From: Acidobacteriota bacterium
GTDB taxonomy: Bacteria; Acidobacteriota; Terriglobia; Bryobacterales; Bryobacteraceae
DNA length: 64,000 nucleotides
Reading direction: 5' to 3'
Assembly (NCBI GenBank): GCA_018268715.1
Contig: JAFDVZ010000011.1
Coordinates: forward strand, 62,001 to 126,000
In this document: positions 8,616 through 17,663 of the stretch, piece after piece
How the letters are laid out: every line of letters begins with the position of its first letter
Numbering within the stretch: position 1 is the first letter of the stretch
Made by a program: the position numbers and the translations under genes
The notes under the pieces: model-generated
Told to the model about the DNA's origin: nothing
Database searches by the model: none
Seen by the model: the letters and a program-made list of their open reading frames with translations, nothing else

Positions 8616-9809
8616 TTATCCCTCAGATTCGATGTGTCCCATGACGAAGGCCCGGAGCGCCGCTTCGTCGAGCTTCGACTTGGGCGCCGGGACGCCCAGC
8701 ACGAGCATGCGCGACAGGTCCTCGCCGGTCATGATCGTCAGCGTGCGGGCGCCATAGGCGGCGATGCGCGACGCCGTCAGCCGGACGTATTCGGCGAGCA
8801 TCAGCGCGTCCACCAGGGACCCGGCGGGATCGTCGGCGTCGGCGGTGGGGTTTGAACGGCGCTGATCCTCAAACAGCACGGAGCTCGAGAACGGTTTCAG
8901 GCGCTGGCGGATGCCGAAGCAGGCGATCATGGCCTGGGGTTCGGCTCGACGCATCGCCTCCGAGGCGCCCCATTGCACGAAGGAACTGGGGAACACGAGC
9001 GATCCGTTGCCGCTCAGCATCACGCCGCGGATGAACTCGCGCACGCGGGGCTGGGCGGCGAGCGCCTCCGGCATCCACTTGCCGATGTCGAGCCGTTTCA
9101 GGTCGACGTTGGTCTGATCGACGCTATGCAGATCGCGCCGGACCGCGTTCAGGCGGTTCAGGAATTCGCGGCGCACCTGCTCGAGCGCTTTCCAGGACAC
9201 CACGGTCTCGCCCGGCGGCTTGGGCGCGTCGGTGAAGCGGGCGTCGGATTCGAAGATCCACGTGCTTTCGATGTCCTCGACTCCGGCGGGACGTTTGCGT
9301 TTCACCACCGACGCGACGAGAGCGGGGAACGCGCGGCCGAAGGGACGGTCGAGATCCACCCAGGCGCCGCCTTTTGCGAGCGATGGCCACCAGGGCTCCT
9401 TCGATGGAGGGAGCCCGGCGGGCAGCACGCACATCAGCAGGCGTCGCATGGGCGGCAGGGCGCCGGCGGATCCGACGCCTTCATCGATCGTCGCGAACAC
9501 TTTCGCCACTTCGGTGCGCCACTGCGGGTACAGCGGCGATCGGGCGAGGATGCCGACGTCGGTGACGGACATGCCCTTGGCGGACGGGTCCCAACGGGGT
9601 AGATCCATCTTCGATTCGAGCGCCACGATGGGTTCAAAGAGATGCTTGAAGGCGGCGGGCGGAAGTTGGGCGAGCCAGTCCACCTGCGCGCGCAGGCGGC
9701 GCTGTTCGGCGGGGAACAGCAAGTTCCATTGGGCGAGTTGGTCGTTGAAGGAAGGGCCGAAGGTCCGCGGCAGGCGCGCGATCAGATCGCCCGCGGACGG
9801 CTCAGCCAT
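8616..9809 (-). CDS. Conserved-looking hypothetical protein paired with a phosphatase-superfamily gene
   Basis: A 397-residue protein with no leader and no recognised domain. It is mostly helical by composition, with conserved-looking aromatic and charged patches (RLPRTFGPSFNDQLAQWNLLFP, then WWPSLAKGGAWVDLDRPFGR, and a C-terminal GARTLTIMTGEDLSRM). The last segment, LTIMTGEDLSRMLVLGVP, could be a small alpha/beta unit. Its ATG overlaps the last 8 nt of the upstream Tat-exported phosphatase-superfamily gene, so the two are translationally coupled and probably act together even though one is exported and the other appears cytosolic. It might be a maturation or chaperone partner; that is inference only. 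Confidence 0.8.
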   Translation of the reverse strand: MAEPSAGDLIARLPRTFGPSFNDQLAQWNLLFPAEQRRLRAQVDWLAQLPPAAFKHLFEPIVALESKMDLPRWDPSAKGMSVTDVGILARSPLYPQWRTEVAKVFATIDEGVGSAGALPPMRRLLMCVLPAGLPPSKEPWWPSLAKGGAWVDLDRPFGRAFPALVASVVKRKRPAGVEDIESTWIFESDARFTDAPKPPGETVVSWKALEQVRREFLNRLNAVRRDLHSVDQTNVDLKRLDIGKWMPEALAAQPRVREFIRGVMLSGNGSLVFPSSFVQWGASEAMRRAEPQAMIACFGIRQRLKPFSSSVLFEDQRRSNPTADADDPAGSLVDALMLAEYVRLTASRIAAYGARTLTIMTGEDLSRMLVLGVPAPKSKLDEAALRAFVMGHIESEG

Positions 9810-10920
9810 GGAACTCGGGCAGGACGGCGCCCGCCAGCTTCCCGGTTTCGAGGCCCATCCAACTGGCGATGGACGGCGCCATGTCCACCTGACGGATGAC
9901 TCGCTCGATGATGTCGGGCTGCTTCACCGCGGCGCCCAACACCACGCTCCAGGCCATGCGGCAGCATTCGGTGTCGGTGCGGTGATTGAAGAAGCCGTTC
10001 GTGCTGGAGCCGTCCGGGTCGCGGCCGAATTCGTTCATGATAACGAGCGTGGTGGTGGCCTTCAGCTCGGGCTTGCTGTCGATGAATTGCCAGAGGCGGT
10101 GGCACAACGCGTCGGCGCGACGGATGCCGCCGAGGTGCAACGAGTAGGAGCCCGAATGCGCCACCTCCATGTCGGAGAAGTTCACCATCAGCAGGGCGGG
10201 CGCGATGCGGTCCAGCACTTCGCGGGCGATCAGGAACGTCAGGTCGTCGCCGCTGGTCGGGGCGTCGGGCCCGTGGATGAAGTTGGCCAACGCGGCCAGG
10301 AACGTCTGCTTCACTTCGGGGTCCTGGAACGTGGAGGTGGAGGGCACGCCCCAACCGATGCGCTCGTAGTCGGTTTCAAGGACGGCGGTCATCTCCTGCA
10401 GGATCTGATCGCGCTCCAGGCGGCGGCGTTCCGTCTGGCCGTTGATGATGCGCTCCACCGCCTCGATCATGAGCTGCTTGGACAGCACCACGTTGACGCC
10501 CGGGCTGATGTTCGCCGTCAACTGCTTGTTGCTGGTGACCACCCAGGTTTGGCCGGCGTCGACGTGATGTTGCTTCTGAAAGTAATGGAACAGCGTCGGA
10601 TTGGCGGGCTTCTGCGAACCCCAATCGTCCACGTGCTGCCAAACGCCGGTGAGGATGCTGGAGATGGTGTTGAAGTGCGAGGTGACGCCTTCGTTGATGG
10701 TGAGCGGGTAGAACAGGCCCTGCGGCGCCAGGTCGTTGACGAAGTGCGGGATGTAGATCGCGCCTTCCTTCGAAAAGCTTTCCTGCCGGCGGATGCCGCC
10801 GATGGTGACCAGCACCACGCGCTTCGCGATGGCGGCGGATTTGGGGTTGCCGGCCCGCGCCAGCCGCTCGGCCGCGGCCAACGGCGCCAGTTCGAGAAGC
10901 TTACGACGGGTGATCAACAT
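9802..10920 (-). CDS. Tat-exported alkaline-phosphatase-superfamily (DUF1501-like) protein
   Basis: A 372-residue protein with a twin-arginine-type leader (MLITRRKLLELAPLAA). The core resembles the phosphatase/sulfatase superfamily: RVVLVTIGGIRRQESF near the N-terminus in place of the usual metal-binding Asp block, SHFNTISSILTG where the nucleophile loop would lie, LLMVNFSDMEVAHSGSY, and a C-terminal LVIMNEFGRDPDG plus HRTD region. Several canonical metal ligands are not obvious, so catalytic activity is uncertain. The start ATG at 10920 is preceded by a GAGGG ribosome-binding site. It overlaps the following unknown gene by 8 nt, forming a two-gene operon. Confidence 0.75.
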   Translation of the reverse strand: MLITRRKLLELAPLAAAERLARAGNPKSAAIAKRVVLVTIGGIRRQESFSKEGAIYIPHFVNDLAPQGLFYPLTINEGVTSHFNTISSILTGVWQHVDDWGSQKPANPTLFHYFQKQHHVDAGQTWVVTSNKQLTANISPGVNVVLSKQLMIEAVERIINGQTERRRLERDQILQEMTAVLETDYERIGWGVPSTSTFQDPEVKQTFLAALANFIHGPDAPTSGDDLTFLIAREVLDRIAPALLMVNFSDMEVAHSGSYSLHLGGIRRADALCHRLWQFIDSKPELKATTTLVIMNEFGRDPDGSSTNGFFNHRTDTECCRMAWSVVLGAAVKQPDIIERVIRQVDMAPSIASWMGLETGKLAGAVLPEFHG

Positions 10921-10971
10921 GGCGCGACCCTCTGTCGATCCAGCTTATCCCAACTGGACGGCAACGGTCGG

Positions 10972-11196
10972 CTAACGCCATCCCGACTGATTACGCGCGG
11001 TCCAGAAGGCCGTCATGGCGTGGGCCCAGGCGCGCTCGGCATGCTCGACGTCGCGATGCAACAGAGCGAGCCGGCCGGTGAGTTGCGCGGCCGGCTCCAA
11101 TCCGACGGTGACGGCGGCGAGCAGCGACGTCATCTCGTCGAGGAATTTGCGCGCACGCCACGCGTGGGTGAGGAGGAACTGCTCCTCCCCGGTCAC
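10972..11196 (-). pseudogene. Short helical ORF downstream of argG, possible gene fragment
   Basis: The 74-codon frame starts with GTG at 11196 and lies in the same reading frame as argG, which stops at 11239-11241; there is no other stop between them. The sequence (EEQFLLTHAWRARKFLDEM, then LLHRDVEHAERAWAHAM) resembles the C-terminal helical part of short acidobacterial proteins whose N-terminus usually carries a TGPRT-EGK-HGL type motif; that N-terminus is missing here. It may be a truncated remnant, a small unknown gene, or the end of a longer argG frame. ArgG itself has its normal length, so the last option is least likely. Confidence 0.35.
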
Positions 11197-11238
11197 CGGC
11201 TCGAATTGGCGGATGAAATCGTCGAGCGTCCCCGTTGG

Positions 11239-12621
<1,383 letters not shown>

Positions 12622-13437
12622 TCAATGCGTCATCGCGTAAACGACGTAGTTGACGCCGATGCGGATGGCCAGGTCGGCGAACTTTTCCGGATAGTGCGGC
12701 GAGTCGGCCCACTCCCACGCGTCGCCGATGTCGGAGTTGAACGAGATCGCCACCATGATGCGGCCCTTGTCGTCCAGGATGGCCCGCCAGTGCGCGTCGA
12801 TGCCGTCGTTCTTGTAGCCGAGGCGGAGGTGCGCTTCGCCCGGGATCTGATAGCGGTCGGTCAGGTCGTAGACGGTGTGGAAGATGGGGTCGGCGTCGTC
12901 GATTTCGACGATGGGCCGGTCCGGGAACGCTTTGCGGATGGCCTTTTCAAACACCTGCCATTCGAAGGCGCCGTGGAAGTCGTCGGCCATGAAGAAGCCG
13001 CCGCGCAGGCAGTATTCCCGCAGCGCTTTCGCCTGCTCGTCGGTGATGCCCCATTCGCCCACCTGCACGGCGTAGACCCACGGCCAGTCGAACTGTTCGC
13101 CTTCGTCGAGGTTGATGGGCTGTTCGGCCGAACGCACGTGGATGCGCGTCAGCCGGCGCACGGCGAGCGAGAAGTGGCGGTCGGCGCGCGGGTAATCCTG
13201 AGTCCACAGGGACAGGCCCAGGCGCCAGTCGCCGTCGAAGCGTCCGCGATAGCCGTCGTTTTCGCCGGGCGGGAACATCAGGCGCGCGAAGGCCCATTCG
13301 GTGGGCTCATTGGCGTCGGGCGGCGTTTCGAAGGAGTAGTATTCGACGCCCTTGTATTGGTGGAACGGCCGCTGGGCGCAGAGCACGCCCGCCAGCAGAA
13401 GACAGCCCACGGAACGATACGCGACACGAATGCTCAT
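12622..13437 (-). CDS. Exported DUF4159-domain protein
   Basis: A 271-residue protein starting at ATG 13437 with a short Sec leader (YRSVGCLLLAGVLCAQ). The rest is a DUF4159 domain: FARLMFPP near the N-terminus, DYPRADRHFSLAVRRLTRI, then the family core GGFFMADDFHG and a C-terminal VAISFNSDIGDAWEWAD. DUF4159 has a class-I glutamine-amidotransferase-like fold without known activity and is frequent in Acidobacteria and Myxococcota. It is divergent from the gamma-glutamyltransferase gene with a 65-bp gap that holds a perfect 21-bp palindrome, so the two genes may share a regulator. ORF extension upstream of 13437 runs through that palindrome and is rejected. Confidence 0.88.
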   Translation of the reverse strand: MSIRVAYRSVGCLLLAGVLCAQRPFHQYKGVEYYSFETPPDANEPTEWAFARLMFPPGENDGYRGRFDGDWRLGLSLWTQDYPRADRHFSLAVRRLTRIHVRSAEQPINLDEGEQFDWPWVYAVQVGEWGITDEQAKALREYCLRGGFFMADDFHGAFEWQVFEKAIRKAFPDRPIVEIDDADPIFHTVYDLTDRYQIPGEAHLRLGYKNDGIDAHWRAILDDKGRIMVAISFNSDIGDAWEWADSPHYPEKFADLAIRIGVNYVVYAMTH

Positions 13438-13455
13438 CGCCCGCCCTTTCCAAGG

Positions 13456-13461
13456 AGGATA
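13456..13461 (-). promoter_or_regulatory. Candidate -10 element of the DUF4159 gene
   Basis: Minus-strand TATCCT, 18 nt before the ATG at 13437, directly abutting one edge of the 21-bp palindrome 13462-13482. Confidence 0.35.
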
Positions 13462-13482
13462 CCATCGGCGGCCCGCCGATGG
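13462..13482. promoter_or_regulatory. Perfect 21-bp palindrome, candidate shared operator
   Basis: The arms CCATCGGCGG (13462-13471) and CCGCCGATGG (13473-13482) are exact reverse complements around a single C. The element fills the space where the -35 regions of both divergent genes would lie: TATCCT (minus) touches its left edge and TAGAAT (plus) begins 5 nt from its right edge. A bound repressor would block both genes. A nearby LysR gene (15194) is one candidate regulator, although the site lacks the usual T-N11-A LysR form. Confidence 0.6.
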
Positions 13483-13487
13483 GCTGT

Positions 13488-13493
13488 TAGAAT
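13488..13493 (+). promoter_or_regulatory. Candidate -10 element of the gamma-glutamyltransferase gene
   Basis: TAGAAT ends 9 nt before the GTG start at 13503; no Shine-Dalgarno is visible, suggesting a leaderless or nearly leaderless message. Confidence 0.5.
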
Positions 13494-13502
13494 GATGGCT
13501 TC

Positions 13503-15185
13503 GTGAAAACACTGGTTGTATTGACTCTGCTTTCGACGGCGGCTTTCGCGCAGGAGCGCTGGCAGGCGCGATCGATGGTGATGACCCAGCGCGGCATCGT
13601 CGCCGCCAGCCAGACGCTCGCTTCGCAGGCGGGCGCGCAGATATTGGCGCGCGGCGGTTCGGCCGTCGACGCGGCCATCGCGGCGAACGCGGTGCTGGGC
13701 CTGGTGGAGCCGATGATGTGCGGCATCGGCGGCGATCTGTTCGCCATGTATTGGGACGCGAAGACGGGCAAGCTGACCGGCATCAACGCGAGCGGCTGGT
13801 CGCCCGAACATCTGACCATCGAATACCTGAAGGCGCACGATCACTGGTCGATGCCCTCCACTGGGATTCATACGGTCACCGTGCCGGGCGCGGTGGACGG
13901 CTGGTTCCGTATGCATCAACGCTTCGGCAAACTGCCGTGGCGGGATTTGTTCCAACCGGCCATTTATTACGCGCGCCACGGGTTCCCGGTGACCGAGATC
14001 ATCCAATACGACTGGGATGAGACCACCGCCAAGCTGGCGCGCGACGCCAACGCCTCCGCGGTGTTCCTGAAGGACGGTCGCGCTCCGGCGGCTGGCGAGA
14101 TCTTTCGCAATCCGGGGCTCGCCGCGGCTTATGAACTGATCGCGGCGCAGGGACCGTCGGCCTACTATCGTGGGGCGATCACGCAGGCCATTCTCGAGAC
14201 GTCGAAGCGGCTGGGCGGCACGCTGACGGCGGCCGATTTCGCGGACTTTCAGAGCGAGTGGGTGACGCCGATTTCCACCGATTATCGAGGATGGAAGGTG
14301 TTCCAGTTGCCGCCCAATGGACAGGGCATCGGAACGCTCGAGATGCTGAATCTGATGGAGCAGTTCCCGCTGCCCGAGTACGGCCAGAACACGGCGGAAG
14401 CGTTCCATTACAAGATCGAATCGCAGAAGTTGGCGTATCAGGACCTGCGCCGGTATGTGGGCGATCCTCGTAAGGTGAAGGTGCCGGTGGAGGGGATGCT
14501 GTCGAAGGAGTACGCCAGGGAGCGGGCCAAACTGGTGGATCCCAAACAGGCGCGTTGCGATGCCTCGCCGGGGACTCCGCCGGGCGTCGGCCACACCGTA
14601 TACCTGAGCGCGATCGACGCGGACGGCAACATCGCTTCGTGGATCCAGAGCATCTCCGACATCTGGGGCTCGGGCGTGGTGGTGGACCGCTACGGATTTT
14701 CGCTGCACGATCGCGGCGGCGGGTTCTCCGTGGATCCGTCGCAGCCGAACGCGCTTGCGCCGCATAAGCGGCCGTTCCACACCATCATCCCGGGCTTCAT
14801 GGAGAAGGGCGATCTGCACATCGGCTTCGGCATCATGCGCGGTTCGAACCAGCCGCAGGCGCAGGCGCAGTTCGTGTCGAACGTGGTGGATCATCGCATG
14901 AACATACAGGCTGCGCTGGAGGCGCCGCGATTCACGCGCGCGACGCTCGGCGGCTGCGAGGTGTTCATCGAAGGACGCGCAACGCAGGCGGCGCAGGAGG
15001 AATTGACCCGGCGCGGGCACCGGCTGTCGGTGGGCGGCGAGTATTCGGGGCTGGTGGGTGGAGGCCAGGCCGTCATGCGCGATTCGAAGAACCGCGTGAA
15101 CTACGGCGGCTCGTCGCCGCGCAAGGATGGCGCCGCGATCCCGGAGCCCGACCCGTACTTCGGCGCGGCGGCGAAATCGAAGTGA
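13503..15185 (+). CDS. Gamma-glutamyltransferase family protein, periplasmic
   Basis: A 560-residue precursor with a 17-residue Sec leader ending STAAFAQ. The Ntn-hydrolase fold is clear: the N-terminal ASQTLASQAGAQILARGGSAVDAAIAA-type block, ML/GGDLF motif, and the autoprocessing Thr at about residue 365 in GVGHTVYLSAIDADGN, where cleavage makes the large and small subunits. The late GLVGGGQAVMRD segment completes the small subunit. The family hydrolyses or transfers gamma-glutamyl groups of glutathione, although many environmental members accept other acylated substrates such as cephalosporin side chains. Start is GTG. The next gene (LysR) follows after 8 nt, probably in the same operon. 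Confidence 0.93.
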   Translation: MKTLVVLTLLSTAAFAQERWQARSMVMTQRGIVAASQTLASQAGAQILARGGSAVDAAIAANAVLGLVEPMMCGIGGDLFAMYWDAKTGKLTGINASGWSPEHLTIEYLKAHDHWSMPSTGIHTVTVPGAVDGWFRMHQRFGKLPWRDLFQPAIYYARHGFPVTEIIQYDWDETTAKLARDANASAVFLKDGRAPAAGEIFRNPGLAAAYELIAAQGPSAYYRGAITQAILETSKRLGGTLTAADFADFQSEWVTPISTDYRGWKVFQLPPNGQGIGTLEMLNLMEQFPLPEYGQNTAEAFHYKIESQKLAYQDLRRYVGDPRKVKVPVEGMLSKEYARERAKLVDPKQARCDASPGTPPGVGHTVYLSAIDADGNIASWIQSISDIWGSGVVVDRYGFSLHDRGGGFSVDPSQPNALAPHKRPFHTIIPGFMEKGDLHIGFGIMRGSNQPQAQAQFVSNVVDHRMNIQAALEAPRFTRATLGGCEVFIEGRATQAAQEELTRRGHRLSVGGEYSGLVGGGQAVMRDSKNRVNYGGSSPRKDGAAIPEPDPYFGAAAKSK

Positions 15186-15193
15186 GGGCGTGA

Positions 15194-16081
15194 TTGGAGC
15201 TGAGGCAACTCGAAGTCTTCCTGGCGGTGATCGAGGAGGCGAGCGTCACCAAGGCCGCCGCCCGCTTGAACCTGTCGCCCGGCGCCGTCAGCCTCCAGTT
15301 GCACAATCTGGCCGCCGGTCTTCGCACGGATCTGTTCGTTCGTTCCGGCAAGCGCCTGGCGCCCACGCCCGCCGCCCTGCGCCTGTTCGAGCACTCCAAG
15401 CGCCTGCTCGCGCTGGCCCGCGAAATCGAGCTCGACTTCGAGAACGACCCCGCCACCGATGAGCGCCCGTTCGTGTTCGCCACCGGCGCCACAACGTTGA
15501 TCCACAAACTGGGCCGTCCGCTGCGAGCGCTCCGCAAGCAGTTCCCGCGCATGGCGATGTCGATCCAGGTGGCGCCCTCGGAGCAGATGGTGGACGGGCT
15601 GCTGAGCCGTCAGATCGACCTCGCCCTGATCTCGCTGCCCTTCGACGCGGAGGGTGTCGAGATGACACCGCTCTACGACGAGGAACTGCTCATCGTCAGC
15701 CCCTCGACAGAGCGCCTGCGCGGCTGGCACGTGGGCTCGATCGAACCGGCCGAACTCGGCGCCGCGCGGTTCATGCTCTACCCGCGCCACAGCAACATGC
15801 GCGCCATCATCGAAGGGTTCTTCCGAGAAATCGGCATCGCTCCACCGGTGATCATGGAAGCGGACGACACGGAGGCGATCAAGCGCCTGGTGGAGTCGGG
15901 CTTCGGCTATTCCGTGCTGCCCGAATTCGCCCTGCGACAGCAGCCGCGCTTTTACCGGATGTTCCGCGTTCCGGGCCGCCGGCTTCTGCGACGGCAGGCT
16001 CTGGCGACGCCGAAAACGGAACATCCGCGGGCGCTGACGCTGGCTGTCGCGCGGTTTCTGCGGAATCAGCTCAAAGCGTAG
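15194..16081 (+). CDS. LysR-family transcriptional regulator
   Basis: A 295-residue regulator. The first 60 residues are the LysR winged helix (LRQLEVFLAVIEEASVTKAAARL); residues about 90-290 are a periplasmic-binding-protein-like effector domain. TTG at 15194 is the only possible start, because an in-frame stop lies immediately upstream; GAGGG a few nt before serves as the ribosome-binding site. The co-directional position 8 nt behind the gamma-glutamyltransferase gene is unusual, since LysR genes more often sit divergently, and suggests that it controls its own operon from the palindromic region at 13462-13482. The effector is unknown. Confidence 0.93.
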   Translation: MELRQLEVFLAVIEEASVTKAAARLNLSPGAVSLQLHNLAAGLRTDLFVRSGKRLAPTPAALRLFEHSKRLLALAREIELDFENDPATDERPFVFATGATTLIHKLGRPLRALRKQFPRMAMSIQVAPSEQMVDGLLSRQIDLALISLPFDAEGVEMTPLYDEELLIVSPSTERLRGWHVGSIEPAELGAARFMLYPRHSNMRAIIEGFFREIGIAPPVIMEADDTEAIKRLVESGFGYSVLPEFALRQQPRFYRMFRVPGRRLLRRQALATPKTEHPRALTLAVARFLRNQLKA

Positions 16082-16090
16082 CGCCCCTGG

Positions 16091-17449
16091 CTAACTCGCC
16101 CGCTTCGCTAGTTCCTTCTCGATGGCGTTGGCCCAGGCGGGCTGCGTCCCGGCCGCTTCACGACGCTCGCGGATCAGGCGCAGGTTGCGCACGGTCGTCT
16201 CCGGCTCCCACTTCTCCCGGATCGCGTTCAGCGCATCGCCGAGCCACATCTCCGCCTCCACCTCATTCGACTCGATGACGGCGAGTTCGATGAGCGTCGC
16301 GTAGTCCCAGTAATCGGGCCGGCCGTTCTCGATCTTGCGCTCCACCGCGTAGCGCACCACATGAATCAGCTTCAGCCGCCGGATGTCGGGCGGGTTCGAC
16401 AACTCCATCAGCGTAACGGCGTTCACTCCCGGATAGGCGTCGCGCCAGTCCGTTTCGAAGCCCTTTAGATACGCGTCCACGGCCTGTTTCAGGTAGGATT
16501 TTGCGGAAAACGACTCGCCCGCTTTCACCGCCGCCTCCCACCGGTCCTTATACACGCGCCCCAGCAGACCGTTCGTCTCGCTGCTCGGCCCGCGCTCGGC
16601 GATCAGCGCCAGCAGCACCTTCTCCGCCTCTTCGGTTTGTCCCAGCCGGTTCAACGCGAAGGCCAATTGCTCGCGCACCATCACCGTCTGCTGCAAGGGC
16701 GGCGGCATGCGCTGGTACAAGGCCACCATGTCGCCCCACGCCTTCGTGGCCCGATAGGAAAGGTACAGGTCGACGACGACGCCCGCATCGCAATCGGCCA
16801 CGTCGCCCAGCTTCGTATCGACCGCGCGGACCGCATCGGCGCCGGCCTTGCGGGCCGCCGTCAAATCGTTGCGGACCTGGTTCGAATACGCCACCTGATC
16901 GCGAAACACATCGGTCTTCAGGTGCGCGATATCGGCGGGCTTCAGCCCATCCAACAACTGATAGATTGGACTGTCCTTGGCGCCGTCCCGCGCCTGGTCG
17001 AGACACCGCGCCACGGCCTTCCGTACACCTTCCAGCTTCGCGGGATCCGGCAAACCGTCCTTGCCCAGGCCATACGGAATGGTGCGCAGCATCTGGACAT
17101 CGAACGGCAGGCGGCTGCCTTCGGCGATCATCTGCACTGTCGAATAGGGCCGGAACGCGTGCCGCACACCGAGTTCGTAGAACACGTTGGCGTTGGCCAG
17201 CGTCAGGTCGGCCACGGCGAACGGGCACAGAATCAGCCGCTCGAACATCGGCTTGTGAATGATGCCGCCGGCGTTTTCGTGGTCGGCGCGGAACGGCTCC
17301 AGCCCGGCTGCCTCGATGGCGGGCGCAATCACATCGGCGTACACGCGATCGAAATCGATGAGCGTTCCATCGGGCGCCGGCTTCCGGCCAAACGGCATCA
17401 GGACGAAGCACAGCGGCGCGGCGCCGGCGGGGCTCTGCGGTTGGCTCAT
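16091..17449 (-). CDS. Deoxyribosyltransferase/TIR-like domain plus TRAFs-binding-like helical-repeat protein
   Basis: A 452-residue soluble protein in two parts. Residues about 12-135 form a Rossmann-like domain (CFVLMPFG, then PAIEAAGLEPFRAD, then AVADLTLANANVFYELGVRHAF) of the nucleoside 2-deoxyribosyltransferase / TIR-related type; the Glu in NVFYELG is in the position of the catalytic Glu of that fold. Residues about 150-445 are helical TPR-like repeats matching the MAP3K TRAFs-binding (DUF4071) family. In animals the same combination lies upstream of the ASK1 kinase; in bacteria such proteins are found among predicted immunity and stress-signalling proteins. Here no kinase or obvious effector partner is adjacent. 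A small basic protein gene lies 28 nt upstream on the same strand. GAGG precedes the ATG. Catalysis is not shown. Confidence 0.8.
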   Translation of the reverse strand: MSQPQSPAGAAPLCFVLMPFGRKPAPDGTLIDFDRVYADVIAPAIEAAGLEPFRADHENAGGIIHKPMFERLILCPFAVADLTLANANVFYELGVRHAFRPYSTVQMIAEGSRLPFDVQMLRTIPYGLGKDGLPDPAKLEGVRKAVARCLDQARDGAKDSPIYQLLDGLKPADIAHLKTDVFRDQVAYSNQVRNDLTAARKAGADAVRAVDTKLGDVADCDAGVVVDLYLSYRATKAWGDMVALYQRMPPPLQQTVMVREQLAFALNRLGQTEEAEKVLLALIAERGPSSETNGLLGRVYKDRWEAAVKAGESFSAKSYLKQAVDAYLKGFETDWRDAYPGVNAVTLMELSNPPDIRRLKLIHVVRYAVERKIENGRPDYWDYATLIELAVIESNEVEAEMWLGDALNAIREKWEPETTVRNLRLIRERREAAGTQPAWANAIEKELAKRAS

Positions 17450-17477
17450 GGCAGCCTCAGTATAGCTCCGGCCAGGC

Positions 17478-17657
17478 TCAGGCGGGCTCTTCGTCGCCGG
17501 CGGGCTTCTTGTGTTTGGGCTTCTTGCGTTTGTCCTTGGGCTCGATGGGATGCGCGGGCGGAACCGTGCCCACGCGTTCGCGCGCCAGCTTGCGCACGCC
17601 CTTGTTCTGGTCGAACCCTTTGCGTTCGGAACCCTTGGCCACGTACCATAATCGCAT
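17478..17657 (-). CDS. Small basic hypothetical protein
   Basis: A 59-residue protein read from ATG 17657 (a TTG one codon upstream is an alternative). It begins RLWYVAKGSERKGFDQ, has a central KLARERVGTVPP segment, and ends in a run of Lys/Pro (KDKRKKPKHKKP) followed by an acidic tip. Strong codon bias and absence of a better frame support translation; the family is not recognised. The Lys-rich tail suggests nucleic-acid binding, which is only inference. It is head-to-head with dcd with only 6 bp between the two start codons, and precedes the TRAFs-binding-like gene by 28 nt, probably in one transcript. Confidence 0.6.
   Translation of the reverse strand: MRLWYVAKGSERKGFDQNKGVRKLARERVGTVPPAHPIEPKDKRKKPKHKKPAGDEEPA
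17647..17652 (+). promoter_or_regulatory. Candidate -10 element of dcd inside the divergent small ORF
   Basis: CATAAT ends 11 nt before the dcd ATG. It lies within codons 2-4 of the small basic protein gene on the other strand. No Shine-Dalgarno precedes dcd, which fits a leaderless message. The -35 is not recognisable. Confidence 0.45.
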
Positions 17658-17663
17658 CAAGCC

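Noticed and set aside
13452-13460. AAGGAGGAT on the plus strand as a ribosome-binding site
   Set aside because: No plus-strand start with an open frame follows at the right distance; it lies in the DUF4159 promoter region and seems accidental.
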